Shown one piece after another: positions 28,266-35,637 of a stretch of 64,000 nt of DNA (position 1 is the first letter of the stretch; the number at the start of each line of letters is the position of its first letter). A program made the translations under genes and the position numbers. Source of the stretch: Anaerosalibacter sp. Marseille-P3206 (GTDB lineage: Bacteria; Bacillota; Clostridia; Tissierellales; Sporanaerobacteraceae); the NCBI RefSeq assembly GCF_900155565.1, contig NZ_FUHM01000002.1, positions 744,001 to 808,000 of the forward strand, read 5' to 3'. The notes below the pieces were generated by a model. It worked only from the letters and a program-made list of their open reading frames with translations, did not search any database and was not told the DNA's origin.

Positions 28266-28376
28266 TTATTTCTCAGGAAAAATTTTAACCATAAGTTTTA
28301 TAGAAAAATAAAATATTATTAATATTGAGAAAGTTGTTCCCATTCCATATAGTAACATTTTAAATCCAATATTCAT
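28266..28376 (-). CDS. OadG-like small membrane peptide
   Basis: A 36-residue peptide not noted before in this window; it starts MNIGFKMLLYGMGTTF, has one membrane helix (TTFSILIIFYFSIKLMV) and ends KIFPEK. The ribosome site GGAGGG is seven bases before the ATG. The pattern (short N-terminus, GMG before a single helix, basic end) is that of gamma subunits of sodium-pumping decarboxylases, which anchor the beta subunit. Its ribosome site lies within the stop of the OadB-like gene, so the two are coupled. It lacks the longer cytosolic zinc-binding tail of full OadG, so it is a minimal form. Confidence 0.75.
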   Translation of the reverse strand: MNIGFKMLLYGMGTTFSILIIFYFSIKLMVKIFPEK

Positions 28377-28387
28377 GACTATCCCTC

Positions 28388-29500
28388 CTAGGAAAGTAAT
28401 GCAAGTACTACACTACCTGCGATAATAGAACCAATTTGCCCTGCCACATTTGCACTTACTGCTTGCATAAGTACAAAGTTAGTCGGATCTTCTTCAGTTG
28501 CAAGCTTTTGTATAACTCTTGCCGACATAGGAAATGCAGATATTCCTGCTGCACCTACCATAGGATTGTACTTTTTCTTTACAAATAAATTTAAGAATTT
28601 TGCAAATAAAACTCCTCCAGCTGTATCAAATATAAATGCAAACAATCCTAAAGCCATTATTTTTGCTGTATCAATACTTAAAAATGCTTCAGCAGTCATT
28701 GTTGATCCTATTGTTATTCCCAATAAAAGAGTTACTAAGTTGGCTAGTTCATTTTGTGCTGATTGAGAAAGTCTATCTAGTACTCCACTTTCCCTAATTA
28801 AGTTCCCAAACATCAACAATCCTATCAACGTAACACTTATTGGTGCTATGATTCCCGCAATTATCGTTACTACTATAGGGAATAAAATTTTAACTGTCTT
28901 AGAAACCTTAACTTCCTTGTACTCCATTCTTATTTTTCTCTCATCGCTTGTAGTCAACGCCTTTATAACTATTGGCTGTATTATTGGCACTAATGACATA
29001 TAAGAATAGGCGGCTACAGAAATAGGCCCTAATAAACGTCTTGCAAATCTAGATGCTACAAATATAGATGTAGGTCCATCTGCTGCACCAATAATCCCTA
29101 TACTAGCTGCTTCTTTGATATCGAATCCTAGAAGAAGTGCAAATATTATAGTCATGAATATGCCAAATTGAGCTGCTGCACCAAAAAACAACATAGATGG
29201 CATCTGCAAAAGTGGAGTAAAATCAATCATGGCTCCAACTGCAATAAATATTAGTGCGGGAAAAAGTTCATTTAAAATACCTGCATTTTTTAATATTCCT
29301 AGTACTCCCTCATCACTAGTAATCCCAGGTATTCCTGAAATAACAGGGATATTGGCTAATATTGCCCCAAAACCTATAGGTAATAATAGCATAGGCTCGT
29401 ATTCTTTCTTGATGGCAAGATAAATAAGTCCTCCACCAATAAAAAACATAATCACTTGTTGATAATTTAGATTATTAATACCTAAAAGTAACTGCTCCAA
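28388..29500 (-). CDS. Orphan OadB-like sodium-pump decarboxylase beta subunit
   Basis: Polytopic membrane protein, 370 residues, of the OadB/GcdB/MmdB family, which couples decarboxylation to sodium export. Family segments are visible: LPIGFGAILANIP, FIAVGAMIDFTPLL, IIGAADGPTSIFVASRFA (with the conserved Asp), SLVPIIQPIVIKAL, TIGSTMTAEAFL and GAAGISAFPMSARV. The TTG start follows AAGGGGGG. No carboxyltransferase alpha subunit or biotin carrier is within reach, so its partner is missing or elsewhere. A Mn2+ riboswitch (yybP-ykoY) controls the transcript, which is unusual and points to a role in manganese or a manganese-dependent partner. Confidence 0.88.
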   Translation of the reverse strand: MEQLLLGINNLNYQQVIMFFIGGGLIYLAIKKEYEPMLLLPIGFGAILANIPVISGIPGITSDEGVLGILKNAGILNELFPALIFIAVGAMIDFTPLLQMPSMLFFGAAAQFGIFMTIIFALLLGFDIKEAASIGIIGAADGPTSIFVASRFARRLLGPISVAAYSYMSLVPIIQPIVIKALTTSDERKIRMEYKEVKVSKTVKILFPIVVTIIAGIIAPISVTLIGLLMFGNLIRESGVLDRLSQSAQNELANLVTLLLGITIGSTMTAEAFLSIDTAKIMALGLFAFIFDTAGGVLFAKFLNLFVKKKYNPMVGAAGISAFPMSARVIQKLATEEDPTNFVLMQAVSANVAGQIGSIIAGSVVLALLS

Positions 29501-29522
29501 AATAAGCCCCCCTTTTTTTATA

Positions 29523-29570
29523 TATAATTAAAAGACCTTTATTTAAGCTTAATAGCTTAAATAAAGGTCT
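29523..29570 (-). terminator. Riboswitch-controlled terminator
   Basis: A perfect 17-bp stem: AGACCTTTATTTAAGCT (plus 29533-29549) with its exact complement at 29554-29570 around TAAT, then a U-rich tail on the minus strand. The 5' half of the stem in the RNA, GACCTTTATTT, is the 3' strand of the riboswitch's closing helix. The two structures exclude each other. Confidence 0.85.
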
Positions 29571-29654
29571 CGCCGTTCAAAAATTAGCCGGGTTTTCACC
29601 GTATTGACGACTAATTAAAGCAGAACCTCCCTGCCCAGCTACTCCCCTTTATTT
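29559..29654 (-). ncRNA. yybP-ykoY (Mn2+) riboswitch
   Basis: The minus-strand RNA has all conserved parts of the yybP-ykoY aptamer: AAAGGGGAGTAGC at the 5' side, GTCGTCAATACG and CCGGCT in the middle, and GGCGAGACCTTT at the 3' side. Closing helix P1 pairs AAATAAAGG with CCTTTATTT. The class senses Mn2+ (family knowledge). Because P1 takes the bases needed for the terminator just downstream, metal binding should prevent termination, an ON switch. It lies between its own promoter (29670-29698) and the orphan OadB-like gene. Confidence 0.9.
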
Positions 29655-29669
29655 ATATCTTATACCTGT

Positions 29670-29698
29670 AGTATAGATTAAACAAAGAAATATTTCAA
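29670..29698 (-). promoter_or_regulatory. Sigma-A promoter of the riboswitch transcript
   Basis: Minus-strand TTGAAA (plus 29693-29698), 17-base spacer, TATACT (plus 29670-29675). The predicted start lies about 10 bases before the aptamer. It sits inside the gap behind the gltP-like gene. Confidence 0.75.
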
Positions 29699-29710
29699 TA
29701 GATTTTGTTT

Positions 29711-30970
29711 TTATTTAGCATCTTCATTTGCTGTAAGTTTTTTAACCATCCAGTCCTTGCCTTCCAATACTCTAGTTACCATCATAGAGGCAACAGTGTC
29801 TCCAGTAACATTGACCATAGTTGCTGGTGGATCTACTAAATATCCTATAGTTGCTATTATTGGAAAAGCTTCAGGTGGAAATCCATACATGTTGACAATC
29901 AGCATCTCTCCTATTAGTCCTCCACCTGGTACTCCAGACATAACTACACCACTTAATACTGATATTACAACAGCAGTAACATAAGTACCTATCCCCTTAA
30001 AAGGCATATTAAATACACCAAACATAAAGGATATCTTTAGTATAGAACTCAAACAAGTTCCATCCATATGCGCTGTAGCTCCAATAGGTAATACAATATC
30101 CCTTATATCTTTTGGCACTCCCATTTTCTTTGCAGAATTTAGATTCACAGGTAATGTTGCAATACTACTTTGAGTTGCTAAAGAAGTTATAGCTACCGGG
30201 AATATGTTTTTAAAATAATTCTTAACTCCAGGCATACCTCCTGCAAAATAAGAATAAAAGAAAAATGCTACAAAGAAATATATTATACAAATTGGATAAT
30301 ACACTGCCATAGCCCTAGCATAAGAGCCTAAAAGTTCGGGGCCAAAATTACCTATAAGCGATGCAAAATATGCTCCCAAACCAATAGGTGCATAATACAT
30401 GATTATAGACACCATTTTCAAAAATATTTCTGAAAGTACATTTAATGCATCTGCTACTTTTTTGCCTTTTTCGCCTATCAAACTAACGCATAGTCCAAAG
30501 AACATAGAAAATATTATTAAAGGTAACATGTTTTTTCTAGAAATAAGCTCTGTAAAATCTGTAACAGTAAGAGCTGCTACTATTTGAGCTCCTGTGTTTA
30601 AAGGTTTTATTTCTTCTGCTTTAGGTATTTCAATATTTACATCTTTTGCAGGTGGAAATATATTTACCATAACAATCATAATAAGTGAAGCAATCAATCC
30701 AGTAATAATAAATACTAACAACATGGTTCCAATTATCTTACCTAATCTTTTCCTATCTGCCATACTAGCTACAGAACTCGATATAGTAATAAAAACCAAA
30801 GGAACAACAATAGTAAACATTGCATTTAAAAATATATCCCCTAAGGGTTGAAATATAGTCGCTTTTTCTCCCATTATAAGTCCAATTATACTACCTAAAA
30901 TTATAGATGATAGCAAAATAATAGGGAATTTATAATACTGCCAAAAACTTTTCTTTTCTGCATTTTCCAT
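29711..30970 (-). CDS. Dicarboxylate/amino acid:cation symporter (GltP family)
   Basis: Membrane transporter of the DAACS family, 419 residues, with eight membrane spans and two re-entrant loops. The Ser-rich loop is FITISSSVASMADRKRL and the conserved transport motif lies in ATLPVNLNSAKKMGVP and HMDGTCLSSILKISFMFG. GVPGGGLIGEMLIVNMYGFP and DPPATMVNVTGDTVASMMVTR complete the substrate site (the NMDGT-like motif here reads HMDGT). Likely takes up glutamate, aspartate or C4-dicarboxylates with H+ or Na+. It is 14 bases behind dapF on the same strand, so they may be cotranscribed. Confidence 0.9.
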   Translation of the reverse strand: MENAEKKSFWQYYKFPIILLSSIILGSIIGLIMGEKATIFQPLGDIFLNAMFTIVVPLVFITISSSVASMADRKRLGKIIGTMLLVFIITGLIASLIMIVMVNIFPPAKDVNIEIPKAEEIKPLNTGAQIVAALTVTDFTELISRKNMLPLIIFSMFFGLCVSLIGEKGKKVADALNVLSEIFLKMVSIIMYYAPIGLGAYFASLIGNFGPELLGSYARAMAVYYPICIIYFFVAFFFYSYFAGGMPGVKNYFKNIFPVAITSLATQSSIATLPVNLNSAKKMGVPKDIRDIVLPIGATAHMDGTCLSSILKISFMFGVFNMPFKGIGTYVTAVVISVLSGVVMSGVPGGGLIGEMLIVNMYGFPPEAFPIIATIGYLVDPPATMVNVTGDTVASMMVTRVLEGKDWMVKKLTANEDAK

Positions 30971-30984
30971 TCATTTTTCCTCCT

Positions 30985-31821
30985 TTATAAATTATCAAAT
31001 TCACCTGTGCAAATGGTTTTAGCTCCTCCACTCATATAAATTTCATAGTCATCTTCTAATTCAACCTGAAGTTCTCCACCTTCAGTTTTAACTTTTACAG
31101 TATTGTCAAGTTTCCCCAATCTATGTCCTATTACTACACTAGCACAAGAACCAGTTCCACATCCTAGAGTTCTACCTGCCCCCCTTTCCCAAGTATATAT
31201 ATTAATATGATTTTTGTCTAAGATTTCTATAAAATTAACATTTGTTTTTTTTGGAAAAATACTATGTACTTCAAGTTTTGCACCAAGTTCATTTATATCA
31301 ATTGAAATTATATCATCAACAAAAATAACTGTATGAGGTACACCAACCAAAACTGAAGAAAAAACTATTTCTTTTCCAACTATATTAAGTTTCTCCAAAA
31401 TAACTTCTTCTTTCATAATATCTACAGGTATACTCTTGGCTTCAAATGTAGGATATCCCATATTTACCCTTACAGTATTGACTTTTCCAAATTCATCCGT
31501 TTCTAATCGGATTTTTTTAATCCCAGCAAGTGTTTCTACAGTGAATTGTTTTTTATTAACCAATTTATTCTCATAAACATATTTAGAAAAACATCTAATT
31601 CCATTACCACACATTTCTCCTCTCGAACCGTCTGAATTATAATATATCATCTTTATATCTGCTATATTGCTTTTTTCACATACTAAAATCCCATCGGCTC
31701 CTACGCTAAAATGTCTATCACAACTTTTTAATGCCAATTCGCTATAATTATCTATTTCATACTCTAATCCATTATAAATCACAAAGTCATTTCCTGCACC
31801 AATCATTTTAGTAAAATTCAT
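30985..31821 (-). CDS. dapF: Diaminopimelate epimerase
   Basis: Interconverts LL- and meso-diaminopimelate for lysine and peptidoglycan synthesis, 278 residues. It starts MNFTKMIGAGNDFVIYN, the family start. The two active cysteines are in GEMCGNGIRCF (about residue 78) and GCGTGSCASVV (about 222). GADGILVCE, NMGYPTFEAK and VGVPHTVIFVDD are present. All catalytic residues are intact. The promoter should lie in 31822-31900. No other lysine genes are near. Confidence 0.93.
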   Translation of the reverse strand: MNFTKMIGAGNDFVIYNGLEYEIDNYSELALKSCDRHFSVGADGILVCEKSNIADIKMIYYNSDGSRGEMCGNGIRCFSKYVYENKLVNKKQFTVETLAGIKKIRLETDEFGKVNTVRVNMGYPTFEAKSIPVDIMKEEVILEKLNIVGKEIVFSSVLVGVPHTVIFVDDIISIDINELGAKLEVHSIFPKKTNVNFIEILDKNHINIYTWERGAGRTLGCGTGSCASVVIGHRLGKLDNTVKVKTEGGELQVELEDDYEIYMSGGAKTICTGEFDNL

Positions 31822-32116
31822 TTATACCACCCTTTTCATTATAATTGCTTATTAGTATATCATTATACCACTCTGTTTTCACCATTAAAATATTATTTCA
31901 TTAATCAACTATAAAATGTGTGTAAATTAGCATAAAAGCATATTGTTTTGCTTAAAATATACATGATAAAATGCTGTTTTATGCATTTTTTTATAAAAAT
32001 TATGGATATTCAAGAAATTTAGTATAAGTGATGCAAAATTTGCATGATTATTTAAACTTTTTCTACACATAATACTAATACACCAAAAAAATATAACTAT
32101 ATGAAAGGAGTTGAAC
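31822..32116. other. Intergenic region between dapF and SASP, no gene seen
   Basis: Nearly 300 bases of AT-rich DNA divergent between dapF and a spore-protein gene. A CATAATA box at 32068-32074 resembles a sigma-G -10, and GCATG at 32042-32046 resembles the -35, but the 21-base spacing is too long for a safe call. No RNA or conserved coding frame is visible. Confidence 0.4.
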
Positions 32117-32356
32117 ATGGTGGCTACTAATAACAATAATAACACAAGTAACAAAATATTAGTTCCTGAAGCACGTCAAGCATTAAATCAAATGAAAACT
32201 GAAATTGCAAGTGAATTAGGTATGACTAATTATGAAACAATGGATAAAGGTAATTTACCATCAAGACAAAATGGTTATGTTGGTGGATATATGACAAAGA
32301 GATTGGTAGAAATGGCTCAAAAGAATATGAGTGGTGGTGGAACAACTACATTATAA
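32117..32356 (+). CDS. Small acid-soluble spore protein, alpha/beta type (copy 2)
   Basis: A 79-residue spore DNA-binding protein. The ATG at 32117 follows AAAGGAG at six bases; the TTG directly behind the ribosome site is too close. An Asn-rich start is followed by LVPEARQALNQMKTEIASELGM, where the E-IASE segment is the classical GPR cleavage site, and by GGYMTKRLVEMAQKNM, the second DNA-contacting helix. More typical in sequence than copy 1. A shared perfect hairpin stops it and the convergent ferritin gene. Confidence 0.95.
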   Translation: MVATNNNNNTSNKILVPEARQALNQMKTEIASELGMTNYETMDKGNLPSRQNGYVGGYMTKRLVEMAQKNMSGGGTTTL

Positions 32357-32363
32357 ATACATT

Positions 32364-32395
32364 AAAAAAGATAGGTCAATTGACCTATCTTTTTT
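32364..32395 (+). terminator. Bidirectional terminator between SASP and ferritin
   Basis: A perfect palindrome: AAAAAAGATAGGTCAA followed by TTGACCTATCTTTTTT. A and T tracts on both sides suit termination from both strands. Confidence 0.85.
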
Positions 32396-32909
32396 AGTTT
32401 TCTGAATCTACTGGTGGAGTAAATACTCTTTGTGACAATTCTTGATCTAGCATATATAATCCATGGCTATTTTCGCCCATTCTTTCCAATCTTGTAAGTA
32501 TAGATTTCATACTATTCTCTTCTTCTATTTGTTCATCAACAAACCATTTTAACAAACTTATAGTTGCATGTTCTTTTTCTTCTGTAGCAATATCCATTAA
32601 TTTATAAATTCTACTTGTAACAAATTTTTCATGTTCAAGAGCTTTTTTAAATACATCTGTAACAGATTCAAAATCATTCTCAGGTTCTTCTAATCCTAGT
32701 ATTTTTACTGTTCCATCCATTTCATTTACAAAATCAAAAAATTTCATAGCATGAAACTTTTCTTCTTCTGCTTGCACTTTGAAAAAATTCTCAAAACCAG
32801 ATAAATCTTCACTAGCACAATATGCTGCCATAGCTAAATAATAATGAGCTGAATATAACTCATACTTAATCTGTAAATTTAATTCTTCAAGTAATCTTTT
32901 AGATAGCAT
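32394..32909 (-). CDS. Ferritin (non-heme)
   Basis: Iron-storage ferritin, 171 residues from the ATG at 32909 (AGGAGG at eight bases; the TTG at 32915 is too close). The ferroxidase ligands appear in order: Glu in NLQIKYELYSAHYYLA, ExxH in AEEEKFHAMKFFDFV, and Glu/Gln in KALEHEKFVTSRIYKLMD and WFVDEQIEEENS. Ferritin oxidises Fe2+ and stores it as mineral in a 24-subunit shell. It is near feoAB and the manganese-linked genes, so this stretch has a metal theme. Confidence 0.93.
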   Translation of the reverse strand: MLSKRLLEELNLQIKYELYSAHYYLAMAAYCASEDLSGFENFFKVQAEEEKFHAMKFFDFVNEMDGTVKILGLEEPENDFESVTDVFKKALEHEKFVTSRIYKLMDIATEEKEHATISLLKWFVDEQIEEENSMKSILTRLERMGENSHGLYMLDQELSQRVFTPPVDSEN

Positions 32910-33021
32910 ATACAATACCTCCTTAAATATCTTCTACTTTTATATACCCAGAAATCTAAAAATTAACCATAAATGTAATTTTACAAACTATATCATATCT
33001 TTACCAAAATGTCATAAATAA

Positions 33022-33060
33022 TACAAAAAACTTCTATTAAAAAAATAGAAGTTTTTTGTA
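33022..33060. terminator. Hairpin terminator between a small gene and ferritin
   Basis: A 17-bp perfect stem (TACAAAAAACTTCTATT with AATAGAAGTTTTTTGTA) around five A residues. It lies after the 47-codon gene at 33071-33214 on the minus strand and before the ferritin promoter. Confidence 0.8.
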
Positions 33061-33070
33061 TAAAATAATA

Positions 33071-33214
33071 TTAGCGATTATAGATTTCTTTAATTCGACA
33101 GCCTTTTCTTTTCATCATAGCCTTCCAAATAAGTTCATGAACTAAAGACCTAAATTCAATTTCATCTCTATATAAAATTTGACCTCTTTTGATTTCAAAT
33201 CTTTTGCAAATCAT
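33071..33214 (-). CDS. Small basic protein of unknown function
   Basis: A 47-residue protein, MICKRFEIKRGQILYRD at the start, LVHELIWKAMMKRKGCRI in the middle, ending KEIYNR. The ATG at 33214 is preceded by AGGAGATG. The protein is strongly positive, has two cysteines and no membrane helix, so it might bind nucleic acid or another protein, but nothing can be proven. It is followed by a terminator 11 bases away, which supports real expression. I do not recognise a family. Confidence 0.6.
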   Translation of the reverse strand: MICKRFEIKRGQILYRDEIEFRSLVHELIWKAMMKRKGCRIKEIYNR

Positions 33215-33292
33215 AATAAATCATCTCCTGTTACATCATATTTCTATTATCAACTAGAATAGTATAAGCAAAAGTTTGTACTTTGTAAAGAG

Positions 33293-34018
33293 TTAATCCA
33301 TAAGAATTATATTAAGTTTTTCATAAATATTAGGACCTATGCTATCAGTTATTGGTAAACCATTATCCTTTAAAAATTTAATGAGTGCATATTTAGTTCC
33401 ATCTCCATAAACTCCGTCTATTGAGCCATTATAGTATCCTTTTTGTTTTAATCTTTTTTGAACTTCTTGAACATCTGCCCCCCTATCTCCAGGTCTTAAT
33501 ACTCTAAAACCATGACCAAAGGGTCCATTGTCACCCATTGTAAGAGTAACTGATGTATTGTATTTAACTAATGAATACAACTCCTCTACATCCTTATTTT
33601 TCATCCTAATGCATCCATGAGAAGCATTGTATCCAATAGATCCAGGTTTATTTGTACCATGAATTCCATACTTTCCCCAAGGAACATTAAGTCCCATCCA
33701 TCTAGAACCAAAACCTCCTCCCCACATACCCTTTTGTATAATTTTGAATGTACCTAAAGGTGTGGGAGTACCAGGTTTTCCAGTAGCTACTAAATATTTT
33801 TTTACTATTTCATTGGTATCCAAATCTATTAAATATAGTAGCTTTTTATCAACTTCAATATGTATTGCATAATTTCTTTCATCTTGTTTTACATATACAT
33901 CCTTGTTCTCATAATTAATAGCTTTTTTAGTTAAAATTTTATGTATAAAATCCCCTACAACTAATACTATAACAACTAAGATAAAGCACAATAAAATCAA
34001 CTTAACCCTTCTCAACAC
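33293..34018 (-). CDS. L,D-transpeptidase with peptidoglycan-binding domain
   Basis: Exported cell-wall enzyme, 241 residues. One N-terminal helix (LILLCFILVVIVLVVGDFI) anchors it. The YkuD catalytic domain (about residues 45-160) has YGIHGTNKPGSIGYNASHGCIRM, with the catalytic Cys in SHGCIRM and its partner His. The C-terminal part is a peptidoglycan-binding domain (LRPGDRGADVQEVQKRLKQKGYY). It forms 3-3 crosslinks or modifies peptides in the wall, which in spore-formers may occur in the vegetative or spore wall. It stands alone, after a terminator. Confidence 0.92.
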   Translation of the reverse strand: MLRRVKLILLCFILVVIVLVVGDFIHKILTKKAINYENKDVYVKQDERNYAIHIEVDKKLLYLIDLDTNEIVKKYLVATGKPGTPTPLGTFKIIQKGMWGGGFGSRWMGLNVPWGKYGIHGTNKPGSIGYNASHGCIRMKNKDVEELYSLVKYNTSVTLTMGDNGPFGHGFRVLRPGDRGADVQEVQKRLKQKGYYNGSIDGVYGDGTKYALIKFLKDNGLPITDSIGPNIYEKLNIILMD

Positions 34019-34082
34019 CTTAACTCCCCCCTCATATTGTAATAATATGCTAAGGTGTTTTAATTTAAAACTAAAAACTTAA

Positions 34083-34118
34083 TTAAAAAGCCTATCCAAA
34101 TTTGGATAGGCTTTTTAA
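34083..34118. terminator. Bidirectional terminator
   Basis: A 36-bp perfect palindrome centred at 34100/34101, with core GCCTATCCAAATTTGGATAGGC and A/T tracts at both ends. It serves the downstream end of the DUF4230-like gene (stop at 34126). Confidence 0.85.
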
Positions 34119-34125
34119 GACTTCA

Positions 34126-34728
34126 TTATTTAAAATTTATCTTTATATTTTCAAAACCCATGCTTATTAAAAATGTTCTTAATAATTCTTCTGCATTTTC
34201 TTCTGCTTCATTTAATATCCCTTTGTCTATGACTTCTTTTGCCATATTTTCCTTTTCTTTGACTAATACATCATATAAATCTTGAATCTTTAACTGATTA
34301 AATAGCGACTCTCTTTCATCATAAATATAAGTATCTTCTTCATTAATTACATTGTCTAATATTGTAGCTTTATCTAAAATTATCTCCACACTTTTATTGT
34401 CCTTTACATCTACTTTTAGTGTACTTAAGTCTACTCCTGCCTTTATATAACCATTATACTTAATTAAAAAACCTTTGCTTGTAAAAGGAATACTCATATC
34501 TTTCAACTTTTTGTTGTCTTTATATGCTACAACATTTGTATAATTATATTTAACTGTAGATAAATCTAACAATTTCACTACTTGTTCTTCAACATTGCTT
34601 GACAAAATACTTGTATCTCTCTTAACTGCATACTTATAATAAATAGTTCCTCCTACTAATATCGCTAAAACAACAATTATTATTGCAAAATACTTATTCT
34701 TATTTGCTTTCTTCCTATTGCTTCTCAA
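34126..34728 (-). CDS. DUF4230-like membrane-anchored protein
   Basis: A 200-residue protein from the TTG at 34728, chosen because AAAAAGGGG stands about seven bases before it and a longer frame to 34806 has no ribosome site. A basic start (RSNRKKANKNK) leads to one membrane helix (YFAIIIVVLAILVGGTIYY), then an extracellular domain. VKLLDLSTVKYNYTNVVAYKD and IKYNGYIKAGVDLSTLKVDV, followed by VEIILDKATILDNVIN, match the DUF4230 pattern. No function is known for this family. The terminator that follows is strong. Confidence 0.75.
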   Translation of the reverse strand: MRSNRKKANKNKYFAIIIVVLAILVGGTIYYKYAVKRDTSILSSNVEEQVVKLLDLSTVKYNYTNVVAYKDNKKLKDMSIPFTSKGFLIKYNGYIKAGVDLSTLKVDVKDNKSVEIILDKATILDNVINEEDTYIYDERESLFNQLKIQDLYDVLVKEKENMAKEVIDKGILNEAEENAEELLRTFLISMGFENIKINFK

Positions 34729-34931
34729 ATAATCAACCCCTTTTTTTGACTTTATTATAATTCTACAAAAAAAGCCTTTCATTTTCAAGAAGTATTCTTT
34801 ATACAACTATTAAAGCCCATTTTGAAAAGTTTTATATTAGAGATAACTTGAACTTTCCTATGGGTTATAATAAAATTAGTGTATAATTATGGTAAGCTTT
34901 GTTATTATTTATTTTCTTTTGGAGGATGACA

Positions 34932-35612
34932 ATGAAAGATACTTTAGAAACCTTAACAAAATGTGTTTTATTTAAAGGATTGACCATGGAAGAAATAGAA
35001 AAATTACTAGAAGGAGTATCAATCAGCTTAAATACATTTGCCAAAAATGAGGTAATTGCTATTGAGGATAGTAAATGTATTAGTATAGGAATTATAATTA
35101 AAGGAAAAGTGGAAATCCAAAAAATATTCCCTTCTGGTAAAATAATAACGCTTAATACCTTTAAGTCTGGAAATATTTTTGGAGAAGCTTTGGTCTTTTC
35201 AGGTGAAAATGTTTATCCTTCTACAATAATGTCTATTGATGAAACAAAATTATTATTTGTCCATAAAAACGACATAATAGACCTTTGCAAAAAAAACGAC
35301 ATATTTCTCAACAATTTTATGACAGTACTATCTGACAGAATTCTTATGTTAAGTGGAAGAATACGAAATTTGTCATATGAAACTATAAGGAAAAAATTAG
35401 CAATTATGCTTTTGGATGAATATAAAAAACAGAAAAATATATTTTTAACTTTTCAATGTACAAGAAAAAAAATGGCTGAAATACTTGATGTTCCAAGACC
35501 ATCATTGTCTAGAGAATTAGTAAACATGAGAAATGATGGCATAATTGATTTTGATAAAAATATAATAAAAATTATTGATCTAGATTTGCTAGAAGAGTGT
35601 TTAATCGATTAA
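34932..35612 (+). CDS. Crp/Fnr-family transcription regulator
   Basis: A 226-residue regulator from the ATG at 34932 (GGAGGATGAC upstream; the longer frame to 34899 is in the leader). The N-terminal effector domain (about 1-120) has the double-stranded beta-helix pattern (ISIGIIIKGKVEIQKIFPSGK, GNIFGEALVFSG). The C-terminal helix-turn-helix has TRKKMAEILDVPRPSLSRELVNMRNDGII. No FNR-type Cys cluster is visible, so it senses another signal. It converges with the hydrogenase-like gene, ends meeting 26 bases apart, so it may regulate redox genes elsewhere. Confidence 0.9.
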   Translation: MKDTLETLTKCVLFKGLTMEEIEKLLEGVSISLNTFAKNEVIAIEDSKCISIGIIIKGKVEIQKIFPSGKIITLNTFKSGNIFGEALVFSGENVYPSTIMSIDETKLLFVHKNDIIDLCKKNDIFLNNFMTVLSDRILMLSGRIRNLSYETIRKKLAIMLLDEYKKQKNIFLTFQCTRKKMAEILDVPRPSLSRELVNMRNDGIIDFDKNIIKIIDLDLLEECLID

Positions 35613-35637
35613 CAAAAAGGGTGAGAAAGGTATATGG

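Noticed and set aside
29520-29660. Sodium (DUF1646-type) riboswitch, suggested by the sodium-pump gene
   Set aside because: The conserved blocks AAAGGGGAGTAGC, GTCGTCAATACG and GCGAGACC fit yybP-ykoY closely.
32042-32074. Sigma-G promoter for the second SASP gene
   Set aside because: The -10-like CATAATA is good but the nearest -35-like GCATG is 21 bases away, too far for a firm call.
31927-32154. Minus-strand open frame between dapF and the SASP gene
   Set aside because: Overlaps the SASP start; product is AT-driven and hydrophobic with no ribosome site.
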